Below are positions 50,271-59,398 of a stretch of 64,000 nt of DNA, piece by piece. Position numbers and translations under genes: made by a program. The stretch's first letter is position 1; each line of letters begins with the position of its first letter. The notes under the pieces were generated by a model. That model saw only the letters and a program-made list of their open reading frames with translations. It made no database searches and had not been told where the DNA came from. The DNA comes from Acidianus sp. HS-5 (GTDB lineage: Archaea > Thermoproteota > Thermoprotei_A > Sulfolobales > Sulfolobaceae). The DNA lies in contig NZ_AP025245.1 of assembly GCF_021655615.1 (NCBI RefSeq), positions 1,302,001-1,366,000 of the forward strand. The letters are read 5' to 3'.

Positions 50271-52253
50271 CTATTTTAACTGTTGTAAAAATAGATAAAT
50301 TGCCTTATATCCTATGAGCTTAGAGTTAATTTCTGCTAATTTCATTTCCTGCTCGTTTGCATTATAATAATCCAGCTGTAATTTAGGGTAAACAGTCATT
50401 CCTTCAGCGCTTACGTTAAAATTTAGAGTTATTGAGTAAGCATTCGTTCTCTTCATATATGAGAGTGAAACAGAATTGTATTCAATTTTGCTCTCGATCT
50501 CTTCCTTCTCCTTTTTCATTACCCCAATAACCTCATCAATTTTTTCTGGAAGTACTAACTCCATGTAATGCAAAAGTAATCCTTTTTTCTCTATCTTAAC
50601 CTTACCTTTCTTAGAAATTAATAGCTTACCTACTTCTCTTATGCAATCCTTACAAACTTTCATACACTTTTCTCCGAAGCATAAGTTACAGTAACTCCCT
50701 AAGAGGAGTTTAGATGCTAAATCTGCCATTTTATCAACATCATAATAGTAAAATATCCTTCCTTCTTTTATTGCCCTATCTACGTAGTCTCCCATCTGAG
50801 TCTCTGCGTTCTTCGGAGAAAGAAGCACCTCTACTGAGGAAATATTTCCTACGTTAGAGTCGAGCCTGGAAAACGATGTTCCTCCTCCTTCCTTCTTTAC
50901 CATATCAATAACTCTCGCAACAGGTCCTTTTCCCTCTTTCTTTTCCACTATGTAACTTACGTCAACTCCTTCAAGGTATAAATTCCTTAATGCATCGTCC
51001 AGATTATCATATTCTGGAGTTTTAGGGGTTAATGCTACAACTAAGTACTTTAAAGTATCTTCCGTGCTTTCATCGCCTTTGCTCCTTATTAACCTTCCTA
51101 AACGCTGGTAAAACCTAAGAGGACTTTGTGGCACATCTGTCATTACTAACAGTTTTGCCTCAGGGATATCTATTCCTTCTTCTCCTACTAACGTTGAGAT
51201 AATTACGTCTATGTCTCCCCTCTTTGCGCTTTTAACTAATTTTTGCCTCTCAAATTTTGAGGAATCTCCTGTGAGGACTTTTATTCTACCTGGGTCTAAA
51301 TCTGAGATCGTCTTTTCAAATTCGTAAGCAGTTGCTTTTCTGCTTGTAAATATCAATACGGGCTTGAAATCTTCTATCTTGTAAATGGAGAGAATCTGTC
51401 TTAAAGCTCTTGCTTTATGGCTTAATTCCTTCGATTCACATAAGAAGTCTAATTGGGGATTTTCCTCAATCTTTCCTTCCATTCTTCCCAAGCTTTCGCA
51501 AAAAGCTTCTTTACCGTAACTGTAAAGAGTCATTTCTAAGAATTTTAAAGTGTTCTTATCTCCTTTTACTTGTCCTCTGAAAAATGTGTCATAAGCGGAA
51601 TCTTCAGTTTTGTTCATTTCAGAGTCAAAAACATCTGCAATTGCTTTAGGCGGGTTAAAAGTAGGATCTATTTCTGCTAATGCTTTAAAATCGTAGTTTA
51701 GGAATTTCGGTTTTCCCAGCTTTTCAACTAGTCTGGGGTCTACCATGTATTTTTTATAAGAAGGTAATAAAGCGGTGAATCCTATCAAATACTTAGGGTC
51801 CAAACTAACTAGGGTTGACTCATATCTGCTGTCACCGAAAGCGTGGTGAACTTCATCTATTATTATTGCCTCAGTTTCTGGAGCACATTTTTCTGCAGTA
51901 AATGGAGTTGACACAATTATTTTTTTACCTTCCTCAAAAGCAGTGCATTCTCCTTCGTATTCCATTCCTACATCTTCTCCGAAGATCTTTCTCCAGAAGT
52001 TGAAGTACATTTGGTCGCAAAGTAACCTTGTGGGTTCCATCATAATTACGTTCTTTACACCTTTCTTAAGTAAATAATAAGCCATGAATAACTCAATCAC
52101 TGTTTTACCGCTCCCTGTAGGCATTGACACAACTATGAAGTTACTCTTTCCTTCCTCGATTTCTTTTATCATTCTTTCGCTTACGTGCGTTTGGTATGGA
52201 AATAAGCTATAGCCAAGCTTAGTCTTTACTATCTCATCAAAATCAGAAAGCAT
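50271..52253 (-). CDS. SF2 DNA/RNA helicase with C-terminal Cys cluster
   Basis: The 660-residue protein has the helicase core: Walker A SMPTGSGKTVIE (motif I), MMEPTRLLCDQMY (Ia), IIIDEVHHAFG (DEVH box, II), IGFTALLPS (III), VLIFTSRKATAYEF (IV), ISTLVGEEGIDIPEAKLLVMTDVPQSPLRFYQRLGRLIRSKG (V-VI). It resembles Hef/XPB-type helicases, without a nuclease domain. Around residues 519-535 lies CNLCFGEKCMKVCKDC, a four- or five-Cys cluster that could bind zinc or an iron-sulfur cluster. Role in repair or RNA processing is not established. Monocistronic, divergent from a small unknown gene. Confidence 0.85.
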   Translation of the reverse strand: MLSDFDEIVKTKLGYSLFPYQTHVSERMIKEIEEGKSNFIVVSMPTGSGKTVIELFMAYYLLKKGVKNVIMMEPTRLLCDQMYFNFWRKIFGEDVGMEYEGECTAFEEGKKIIVSTPFTAEKCAPETEAIIIDEVHHAFGDSRYESTLVSLDPKYLIGFTALLPSYKKYMVDPRLVEKLGKPKFLNYDFKALAEIDPTFNPPKAIADVFDSEMNKTEDSAYDTFFRGQVKGDKNTLKFLEMTLYSYGKEAFCESLGRMEGKIEENPQLDFLCESKELSHKARALRQILSIYKIEDFKPVLIFTSRKATAYEFEKTISDLDPGRIKVLTGDSSKFERQKLVKSAKRGDIDVIISTLVGEEGIDIPEAKLLVMTDVPQSPLRFYQRLGRLIRSKGDESTEDTLKYLVVALTPKTPEYDNLDDALRNLYLEGVDVSYIVEKKEGKGPVARVIDMVKKEGGGTSFSRLDSNVGNISSVEVLLSPKNAETQMGDYVDRAIKEGRIFYYYDVDKMADLASKLLLGSYCNLCFGEKCMKVCKDCIREVGKLLISKKGKVKIEKKGLLLHYMELVLPEKIDEVIGVMKKEKEEIESKIEYNSVSLSYMKRTNAYSITLNFNVSAEGMTVYPKLQLDYYNANEQEMKLAEINSKLIGYKAIYLFLQQLK

Positions 52254-52329
52254 TCCTAAGTAGTTGTACAGAATGGGAAATAAAACATTTGCTACGCTGA
52301 TTTTTTATTTTATTCCTTCTAAATAGGTT

Positions 52330-52638
52330 ATGCAAAAGTCATTCATAGATAAAAATATAAATATTCAAAAATTAGTTCAAGATATTCAGAATTCTTTAAA
52401 TGAAGATGGATGGGAAACTAATTCAAATCCTTATTCTCAGACCGATTATTTGGTTAAAGGTCAAAAGAAAGGGCATTTCCATAAGGCTGAGGAGATCTTA
52501 ATTAGGATAAGGGGAGATCCTAATAATGTTTTAATAACTGTGGAGGAAGAAAACATAGGAAGTTTTGGCAGGGCATGGATTAATCTTAAGCTATTAGGGG
52601 AAATTGAAAGAAAAGTTAACGACGGCTTCTATAGTTAA
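52330..52638 (+). CDS. Small protein of unknown function
   Basis: A 102-residue soluble alpha/beta protein (MQKSFIDKNINIQKLVQDIQNSLNEDGWETNSNPYSQTDYLVKGQKKGHFHKAEEILIRI) with no recognised family. It is divergent from the helicase, with a short shared promoter region. The beta-rich second half (VLITVEEENIGSFGRAWINLKLL) suggests a small open-faced sheet. Confidence 0.5.
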   Translation: MQKSFIDKNINIQKLVQDIQNSLNEDGWETNSNPYSQTDYLVKGQKKGHFHKAEEILIRIRGDPNNVLITVEEENIGSFGRAWINLKLLGEIERKVNDGFYS

Positions 52639-52726
52639 CTATATAGATCAATTTAGTTCATGTTAAACTATTTATTTTATGTAGAGAAAGTATATATACT
52701 GACTTTCTATAGTAAGCTCGAGAAAA

Positions 52727-54217
52727 ATGAGTAAATCGTTCCCTTCACCGTTTAAGCCAATAGATTCCTTAAAGTTAACTTTCAACCACATAAAAATATG
52801 GTATACTGCAGGAATGGGATTCTTTACCGACGCCTACGATTTGTTGATAATAGGTTACATACTAGCTACTATAGAAGATTCATACAAATATGCAGGAATT
52901 ACGATGCCAGGATTTACTTCATATTTAGTTGGTTCAAATAGCGTATTCTGGAACGGATTATTAGCTTCCATAGCGCTTTGGGCAGCTATTGTAGGTCAGT
53001 TACTTTTCGGCTTCTTAGGAGACTATTGGGGGAGAAAGAAAGTTTACGGTGTTGAAGCAACTCTACTTAGTTTAGGAGCATTTCTAAGCGCTTTTTCACC
53101 TAGCTTAGTATGGTTGATAATATTCAGGTTCATAATGGGTGTAGGAATTGGAGGAGATTATCCTATTTCAGCAACAATAATGAGTGAATACGCTAACGTT
53201 AAGGATAGAGGGAAATTAATAGGTTTAGTTTTCTCAAATCAAGCACTCGGATCATTGGCAGCAGCTGCAGTAGGAATAATTTCTGCAGTAGTACTACCTC
53301 CTGACATAGCTTGGAGAGTTATGGCGGGTATAGGAGCAATTCCTGCTGCAACAGTAATATACTTAAGAAGGAAAGTTCCAGAAACTCCAAGATATTCATT
53401 ATTAGCAAATGGAAATGCTGAAGAGGCAAAGAATGCAGCCCACTTCTTAGGAGGAGATATTGAGGCACAACAACCAGTAGTGGCTAAGAGAATGAGCGTA
53501 TCTGAGATTTTATCTAAATATGGGACTTTATTAATAGGTACTGCAATCCCATGGTTTATCCTAGATATAGCATTCTACGGGACAGGACTGTACTCCTCGC
53601 CTGTAATTGCACCAATATTCGGCTCGCCGTTCCCTAGCGGACACACAACTTTATCACTTTCAGCCTTCCAGGGAGATCTCGCTTATGCTTTGTTCTTAGG
53701 AGCAGTTCCTTATCTTGTAGGTTTTCCAGGATACTTTACAGCAGTAGCCTTACTTGATAAGTTAGGGAGGAAAACAATTCAAATCCAAGGATTTGTTATG
53801 ATGATGGTTCTTTATCTTGCGGTAGCCGGAGTAATGGTTATCTCGAGCGGTAAGGTTACATTCTTAATACCTGCTAGTGCGGCATTCTTATTATACTCAC
53901 TAAGCTTCTTCTTCATAGACTTTGGTCCAAATACTACAACTTTCGTAATTCCTGCGGAGGTTTATCCAGTAAGGTTTAGGACAACGGGTCACGGAATTTC
54001 TGCAGCTTCCGGGAAATTAGGAGCGGCAATAACTACCTATCTGTTCCCGTCACTTTTAGCGTCTTTGGGAATTAAGAATTTATTAATTATGCTTGCAATA
54101 GTTAGTATAATAGGAGCTTTACTTACCTTCTTCTTCATACCTGAAACTAAGAATAAAGCTTTAGAAGAAGTAGCAAAAGAGGAATTAACTACTACAACAC
54201 CTACTACAAATAAATAA
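52727..54217 (+). CDS. MFS transporter, phosphate:H+ symporter (PHS)-type
   Basis: The 496-residue, 12-helix protein fits the PHS-type MFS symporters: GFFTDAYDLLIIGYI (TM1, with the proton-coupled Asp), GFLGDYWGRKKVYG (motif A), FRFIMGVGIGGDYPISATIMSEYANVKDRGKLIGLVF (the family's GGDYPLSATI signature) and PAEVYPVRFRTTGHGISAASGKLGAA. The end is PETKNKALEEVAKEE. Likely imports phosphate or a related anion with protons, but archaeal members may carry other organic acids. AT-rich promoter (TATATATAC) upstream of the ATG. Confidence 0.85.
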   Translation: MSKSFPSPFKPIDSLKLTFNHIKIWYTAGMGFFTDAYDLLIIGYILATIEDSYKYAGITMPGFTSYLVGSNSVFWNGLLASIALWAAIVGQLLFGFLGDYWGRKKVYGVEATLLSLGAFLSAFSPSLVWLIIFRFIMGVGIGGDYPISATIMSEYANVKDRGKLIGLVFSNQALGSLAAAAVGIISAVVLPPDIAWRVMAGIGAIPAATVIYLRRKVPETPRYSLLANGNAEEAKNAAHFLGGDIEAQQPVVAKRMSVSEILSKYGTLLIGTAIPWFILDIAFYGTGLYSSPVIAPIFGSPFPSGHTTLSLSAFQGDLAYALFLGAVPYLVGFPGYFTAVALLDKLGRKTIQIQGFVMMMVLYLAVAGVMVISSGKVTFLIPASAAFLLYSLSFFFIDFGPNTTTFVIPAEVYPVRFRTTGHGISAASGKLGAAITTYLFPSLLASLGIKNLLIMLAIVSIIGALLTFFFIPETKNKALEEVAKEELTTTTPTTNK

Positions 54218-54218
54218 T

Positions 54219-54638
54219 TTAAATTTTTCTTTTTATTCTTTCAATTCTTATTAGTTCATTGAATTTTTCTTCAAATTCTTTGATTCTTTTTCCTAGAATT
54301 TTAGAGTTAATAAAATCTAATGGCAAGGAAATATCCAGGTCGAGTTTAATTTTCTTGTCTTCAACGTCAAACCTTATATTTCCCCATCGATGTTCGGCAA
54401 AATCTGCAACGTTAATAACATAATTAACAGAATTTATGGAAGTATATTCAGTCACGTAAGTGATTAAATTGAATGGTATATAAAATACTCCTTTTATTGG
54501 AATTTCCACCTTATACTTATTCTCTACCTTTTCGACGCTAGTTGCTTTCAACATAGCTGAGAATACAAAATAAGGATCGGAAAGTATTGATAATGCATAT
54601 ATTTCATGTTTGTTCTCAAACTCTTCTAGTATTTTCAT
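54219..54638 (-). CDS. SRPBCC/START-like small protein
   Basis: The 139-residue protein begins MKILEEFENKHEIYALSILSDPYFVFSAMLKATSVEKVENKYKVEIP and ends with a long helix (LDFINSKILGKRIKEFEEKFNELIRIERI), the helix-grip pattern of SRPBCC/CoxG-like proteins that bind hydrophobic ligands. Only the fold pattern supports this; no catalytic residues are visible. It ends two bases after the convergent MFS gene. Ligand and pathway unknown. Confidence 0.5.
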   Translation of the reverse strand: MKILEEFENKHEIYALSILSDPYFVFSAMLKATSVEKVENKYKVEIPIKGVFYIPFNLITYVTEYTSINSVNYVINVADFAEHRWGNIRFDVEDKKIKLDLDISLPLDFINSKILGKRIKEFEEKFNELIRIERIKRKI

Positions 54639-55255
54639 AAATTCTTCTAAAGAAACTTACTATATATATTTTTCTTATATACTATATATATTTTCTAGTT
54701 TACTATATAGATATATATAATCTATTTGGAGATATTTTAGTAATGGCATTCTTATTATATTGAAGAAATATTGGAATCTTAACAACTAATGTATTTAAAC
54801 GTGATGTTTACCTGCTATTTAACACATGATAAAACAGATGACAAACCTCGCCCTTTACAGTAGACCCAAAATCATTTCACAAATACGAATCCAATACGAA
54901 GTCCCATATTTTTCTTTATAAACGAAAGAACATATTTGATTATGCTCACAGTAAAGAGTGTTAAGAGCAATGTATCAAATAGTTGTCATAAATAAAGCAG
55001 ATTTCATTATTTTTATCATATTATTTTCTAATATAGTGATGATATCCCTTAGTTTATCTTGTGGAAATATAAAAGATCTAACACAACGCTTAGAAATTTC
55101 TAAAATTTTTCATAAAATTGACTATACAATCACATTAAATTCTTATAGATCATTATTAGCTGATGAGAATTATTTTTACTAATCAGATATTGGGTTCAAC
55201 GTTTAGAGAGGGAAGGAGGTCAGAAAGCTTATTTTCCTTTATCTTAACATGACAT
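54639..55255 (-). repeat. Gene-free interval with dispersed repeat copy D and terminal inverted repeats
   Basis: The reverse complement of 55020-55198 matches repeat copy C (17995-18180). Read on the minus strand, 54979-55107 keeps an open frame LEISKRCVRSFIFPQDKLRD followed by IITILENNMIKIMKS, like a transposase C-terminus. GTAGACCCAAAATC at 54860-54873 and its inverted, slightly altered partner near 55185-55198 frame about 335 bases, as terminal inverted repeats of a MITE-like element would. The plus-strand frame at 54958-55182 is antisense to the relic and was not called. The left part (54660-54720) is extremely AT-rich. Confidence 0.5.
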
Positions 55256-56479
55256 ATGGAACAATCTGAAAACATGACCAAAGTGATTGATGATCAAAAG
55301 GATTTTATTATCTCACTTTATAAAGAATTTATTCCAATAAGAGCTTTGGGACCTGAAAACGGCGGTCAAGGAGAATACGAAAGAGCAAAGAAATTGAAGG
55401 AAATTATGGAAAAATACTTTGATGACGTTAAGGAAATTGATGTTAAAGACGATAGAGTTCCATCAAAGATTAGGCCTAACTTAATAGGTACAATAAAAGG
55501 TAAAGACCAGAGTAAGACTTTATGGATAATAGCACATATGGATACGGTTCCAGAAGGTGACAGGACTTTGTGGAAATCTGATCCGTTTAGCGTTACTGTG
55601 GAAGGAGATTACATTTACGGTAGAGGAGTTGAAGACGATGGTCAAGCTATAGTTCTAGGTGTTACATTAGCTAAAATTCTAAAGGAATTAAAGCTAACAC
55701 CTAAGTTTAATTTTTCCTTATTAATTTCGGCAGATGAAGAGACCGGAAGTAAATACGGAGTTTCTTATCTTGCAAAGAATTATTCGTTATTTGGCAATGA
55801 TGATATAGTACTAATTCCAGACGCAGGGAACTCAGATGGCTCAATGATAGAGGTTGCCGAGAAAAGTATCCTTTGGTTGAAATTTACCGTAATAGGAAAG
55901 CAAGCCCACGCTAGCACTCCAGAAAAAGGAGTTAATGCTCACTTCCTCTCCATGATATTAGGTGTTACTCTTTATGAAGAGCTACACGAAAAATATGATG
56001 CTAAAAGCGAGCTCTTTGACCCTCCTACATCAACTTTTGAAATTACAAAGGTTGAGAAGAACGTGGAAAACGTTAACACTATTCCTGGAAAGCACAGTTT
56101 TTACATGGACTGTAGAATTCTTCCCCAATACGACGTAGACGATGTATTAAATACAGTCAATGAAGTCGTAAAGAGGTTCGAGGCTGAAAATAATTGTAAA
56201 GTTGAAGTGGAAATTGCAAATAGGGAAGATACAACAAGACCCACTGACGAGAATTCCGATACTGTAAAGATGCTTAAGAACGCTATAAAGGCAGTAAAAG
56301 GAATTGATGCGAAGACTATAGGTATAGGAGGAGGAACTTATGCCAAATACTTAAGGTCTTTAGGGCTGAACCCTGTAGTTTGGATGACATGTGATGAGAC
56401 AGCGCACGAGCCTAATGAATATGTTAGAATTAGTTATATATTATCTGACCTAAAGGTAGTTTCAAATATGCTAGTGTAA
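55256..56479 (+). CDS. M20-family metallopeptidase (dipeptidase/ArgE-DapE type)
   Basis: The 407-residue enzyme carries AHMDTVPEGDRTLW (first metal ligands), YGRGVEDDGQAIVLGVTL (bridging Asp), SADEETGSKYGVSYL (catalytic Glu pair), IPDAGNSDGS and, at the C-terminus, CDETAHEPNEYVRI (final His). The lid/dimer domain (EKSILWLKFTVIGKQAHASTPEKGVNAH) is in the middle. It likely cleaves dipeptides or N-acyl amino acids. It is convergent with an APC permease, an association also seen at 19-22 kb, so amino acid salvage is the common theme. Confidence 0.88.
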   Translation: MEQSENMTKVIDDQKDFIISLYKEFIPIRALGPENGGQGEYERAKKLKEIMEKYFDDVKEIDVKDDRVPSKIRPNLIGTIKGKDQSKTLWIIAHMDTVPEGDRTLWKSDPFSVTVEGDYIYGRGVEDDGQAIVLGVTLAKILKELKLTPKFNFSLLISADEETGSKYGVSYLAKNYSLFGNDDIVLIPDAGNSDGSMIEVAEKSILWLKFTVIGKQAHASTPEKGVNAHFLSMILGVTLYEELHEKYDAKSELFDPPTSTFEITKVEKNVENVNTIPGKHSFYMDCRILPQYDVDDVLNTVNEVVKRFEAENNCKVEVEIANREDTTRPTDENSDTVKMLKNAIKAVKGIDAKTIGIGGGTYAKYLRSLGLNPVVWMTCDETAHEPNEYVRISYILSDLKVVSNMLV

Positions 56480-56498
56480 AAAATAAGAAGGAGGGAAC

Positions 56499-58103
56499 TT
56501 ATTCCGGCGGTATTTCCTTAAATACTAATCCCACATCAACGCCTTTTTTCGAGTTTATTATTTTAGCAATATAATAAATTGCAAAACCTGAGCCGTACAT
56601 TAGTATTAAGGATAATATTGTGGGCATATTGACGGGCAAAAGCACTGGGTTTCCCCATGTGATGTAAGTTATGTAAACTAAGAAGCCGAAAGTTGAAAAT
56701 CCTATCAAACTTATTGCTGGGATTCCTAAAATTCTCTTTCTAACTATTACTGCGTTATTGAAAAGCTGCTTTTTAATGAAAGGCATTAAAGCTACTGATA
56801 AAGCGAATATAGCATAACTTATCTCGAATGCTACGGTAACGTCTACTAATGATAAGATGGGTAGATAAGCGTACATTATAACTCCTAATGCGGAAAGTAT
56901 TGTTATTAGGATGATAGACTTTACAGGAGCGTTAAACCTCTCATCAACGTCTGCCATCCAAGAAGGCATTATCCTATCAAAAGACCAGGAAAATAAATAC
57001 CTGGAGAGACCTACGACTAGAGGCGGTCCGCTATAATAATTAGGTAACCAAATTGCTATGAACATTATAATGTAAAGGATCGGGTTACCTAGCATAAGAA
57101 GTGCAAAGAAAGGAGTGAAATTTCCTATATTTGATAATTTGCAAATCAGCGGATTTGCAATACTCAGCCCGCAACAACACTTCTTATAATAAAGGTAAGA
57201 GTATGAATCAAGAAATCTTGAGCCGAAAGAGCTTAAGTTTATTTGTGTGAACAGGATGTAATAAATTGCTGAAAGTATGATAGCTACTACAATGGAGAGA
57301 AATACGTTAATTCTGACCTTCTTCATTTCTCCAGACCATGAGGCGGGAACGTTATACCAGCTGTAATAATACCACACTGCAGGAGAAGCTAGTAATGTTG
57401 CATAAATTGCTGGATAAAAGCTAAGTCCGTTGCTTTTTGCGTAAGATATAACGTTTTGAGTAGCGTTAGTAATTCCGCTAAATGAGGATAAAACATTGGA
57501 AAAAGCGGATGGATTTATTTGCAGCAGTGCAATAAACATTATAATGTTTGCAACTACGCTGATTATGCCCGTTATAAGGATAAATCTCCAGTGGAATCTT
57601 GTAGAAAAGGCAATCAAGGAAGTTATTAACGTGCCTACAAGGAGACCCCAGGCTATTTTTCCTATTTTAGAAGTGAAAAATGAACCTATTGAGAGTAAGT
57701 AAGAGGAATGGTAATAAAGTCCTAATCCCGTAAATAAATAGCCTATCCAGCTTGCGCCTAAATAACTGTAAAACCCTTGAGAAAGCACAAAAGCTATGAA
57801 TAGACCCCAATAATTTGCGAAACCTACTGCAGGATGTATTGCCCTACTGTTAAATACGTAATCAGCTCCGGCTCTAGGCATTGAAGATGCTGCAACGTAG
57901 TATAAGAAAGCCATTCCTAGTGTTGGAACTAAAGTAATTAAGTAAGCTAAAGTCCAGTTAGCTCCTGGTGCCAGCCATAACCATGATATTATTAGGAGAG
58001 GAGTACCTCCAGTTACTAGAGCCCAATTTGCTAGCATTGACGACCATGGACTTACATCTCTTACCAGGCCGGAAGATTGACGTAAAAATACTTCCTTTGC
58101 CAT
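56499..58103 (-). CDS. APC-superfamily amino acid permease, paralog of 16338-17849
   Basis: The 534-residue, 12-helix protein resembles the permease at 16338-17849. Both have N-terminal (R-x-SSGLV-x3-S) and C-terminal (KEIPPE) motifs conserved despite divergence in the core. GADYVFNSRAIHPAVGFANYWGLF and SFDRIMPSWMADVDERFNAPVKSI are typical of APC transporters. An external loop holds a KKCCCGLSIANPLICKLS cluster of four Cys. It ends near the convergent M20 peptidase. The substrate is probably an amino acid; identity unknown. Confidence 0.88.
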   Translation of the reverse strand: MAKEVFLRQSSGLVRDVSPWSSMLANWALVTGGTPLLIISWLWLAPGANWTLAYLITLVPTLGMAFLYYVAASSMPRAGADYVFNSRAIHPAVGFANYWGLFIAFVLSQGFYSYLGASWIGYLFTGLGLYYHSSYLLSIGSFFTSKIGKIAWGLLVGTLITSLIAFSTRFHWRFILITGIISVVANIIMFIALLQINPSAFSNVLSSFSGITNATQNVISYAKSNGLSFYPAIYATLLASPAVWYYYSWYNVPASWSGEMKKVRINVFLSIVVAIILSAIYYILFTQINLSSFGSRFLDSYSYLYYKKCCCGLSIANPLICKLSNIGNFTPFFALLMLGNPILYIIMFIAIWLPNYYSGPPLVVGLSRYLFSWSFDRIMPSWMADVDERFNAPVKSIILITILSALGVIMYAYLPILSLVDVTVAFEISYAIFALSVALMPFIKKQLFNNAVIVRKRILGIPAISLIGFSTFGFLVYITYITWGNPVLLPVNMPTILSLILMYGSGFAIYYIAKIINSKKGVDVGLVFKEIPPE

Positions 58104-58186
58104 TTCATAAAATCACAATAAAACGAATTTAAAAAATTATTTGGCGTTAGTCATAAAAATTTATTTTAATAATGCCTTAGAAATTC

Positions 58187-58441
58187 TTATGCTTTAGGCT
58201 GAGAGTTCTTCTTCTCTTCTTCTATACTTTCTAAATACTTTTTCAGAGAGTCTACATTTTCTTGGTGAACTGATTTCCTTCTCTTATCAACTCTCAATCC
58301 TAGCTTTCTAGCTTTTCCTGGAGTTAAATTTACAGCCTTAAGTTCTCCTACGCTGAATCCCTTTCCTTCTCTAGTAGTTTTTCTCCCGTTAGCGAGTTCG
58401 AAAGAATAATTAGGTCTCTTTATGATAGGAGATGGAGACAT
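58187..58441 (-). CDS. rpl13e: Ribosomal protein eL13 (L13e)
   Basis: The 84-residue basic protein matches the crenarchaeal L13e form: SPIIKRPNYSFELANGRKTTREGKGFSVGELKAVNLTPGKARKLGLRVDKRRKSVHQENVDSLKKYL. It binds 23S rRNA in the large subunit and occurs in only some archaea, mainly Crenarchaeota. Length is normal for the archaeal form (eukaryotic L13 is longer). It is monocistronic, and an AT-rich promoter overlaps the end of the MNT gene. Confidence 0.88.
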   Translation of the reverse strand: MSPSPIIKRPNYSFELANGRKTTREGKGFSVGELKAVNLTPGKARKLGLRVDKRRKSVHQENVDSLKKYLESIEEEKKNSQPKA

Positions 58442-58475
58442 ATTTCAATTTACTGTGAGGAGAATTTAAAATTGA

Positions 58476-58838
58476 CTAATCTATTTTAATTGCTTTCCTT
58501 GATAGAGTTAAAAATCTTCTAGCGGATTCCTCATCTTCTACGTGTAACTCTACCGGAGCATCAAAAGGTAAGTCGTAAAAATCCATTGCTCTTATTAAAA
58601 TGCTCTTAGAAAGATCTCTTCTTTCCTTTCCAGTTAATTTCCTCTTTACGACGATGAGGATATCTATATCACTAAGTACAGTTATTCTATCTTCTGCAAC
58701 TCCACCTATTATGTAAACTTCTGCGTTAGGTTCTATATCGTGAACTGCTTTAGCAACTTCCTCTGCGTATTCTCTCCATCTCCTTAAGTGGGAAAACCTA
58801 AACTTAACCCAACTTGACATTTTTTGCCACCTCTTCAA
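58476..58838 (-). CDS. MNT-type nucleotidyltransferase (HEPN-MNT module antitoxin)
   Basis: The 120-residue protein has the minimal nucleotidyltransferase core: VYIIGGVAEDRITVLSDIDILIVVKRKL, i.e. G-G...S-D-I-D with two catalytic aspartates, and a third acidic residue in APVELHVEDEE. In MNT antitoxins this enzyme AMPylates the HEPN toxin. The first residue of the canonical GS motif is kept but Ser is Gly. It starts inside the HEPN gene (overlap 35 bases, or 17 if Met7 is used), so the pair is cotranslated. Role is from family knowledge. Confidence 0.82.
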   Translation of the reverse strand: MKRWQKMSSWVKFRFSHLRRWREYAEEVAKAVHDIEPNAEVYIIGGVAEDRITVLSDIDILIVVKRKLTGKERRDLSKSILIRAMDFYDLPFDAPVELHVEDEESARRFLTLSRKAIKID

Positions 58839-59229
58839 GGAAATTGATCAGTTTTTCTGCTACGTCAATTAATTCTTTTGATTCATCACTATAATAATCT
58901 ACATCCTCGTATCTGGAATCTATGTATGCGTTTTCAATTGAAATTAACTTTTCTCTTAATTCTCTGGTTATCTCATTTACATTCCTTGATGGTTCTTCAT
59001 ACCCATTTTCCTTTAGTAATTTAGATAAATATCCTAGTAACTCCCTTATTCCATGGCCTTCATATTCCTTTCCGAAGAGTTCAAAGATTATTGCCTTAAT
59101 ATAAAGTTGTAAAGCTTGCTCTACGTGGAACACAGCTGTATCATAATACCCTCCATTAAAATCGTTCTTTGCATCTGTTAAGAACCTTAAAGCCCTTCTC
59201 TTTAATCGCTGAACTCTATTTCCACTCAC
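58804..59229 (-). CDS. HEPN-domain protein (HEPN-MNT module toxin)
   Basis: The 141-residue all-helical protein has HEPN features: RALRFLTDAKNDFNGGYYDTAVFHVEQALQLYIKAIIFELFG and the C-terminal IENAYIDSRYEDVDYYSDESKELIDVAEKL, where R-Y-x-x-V-D-Y corresponds to the R-x(4-6)-H/Y RNase motif (Tyr instead of His). It precedes the MNT gene in one operon. HEPN members of such pairs are RNases neutralised by AMPylation. Whether this one is active cannot be told. Confidence 0.82.
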   Translation of the reverse strand: MSGNRVQRLKRRALRFLTDAKNDFNGGYYDTAVFHVEQALQLYIKAIIFELFGKEYEGHGIRELLGYLSKLLKENGYEEPSRNVNEITRELREKLISIENAYIDSRYEDVDYYSDESKELIDVAEKLINFLEEVAKNVKLG

Positions 59230-59398
59230 AAGTTAAAATTCACTAGAGAAATATTTAAGAACAAAATTGTTTGATAAGCGGAATATCTTGTGATATTCTT
59301 GAAAAGAATTAAATGTCATGTTATTCTTTTTGTGAATATAAGGACATGAACTTTCTTAAAGAAGAAAAGCTTAAAATTTACCGTATTAGGTTCACTAC

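Noticed and set aside
54958..55182. Plus-strand open frame of 74 codons
   Set aside because: It lies antisense to a transposase relic shared with 17995-18180 and has no protein-like pattern of its own.
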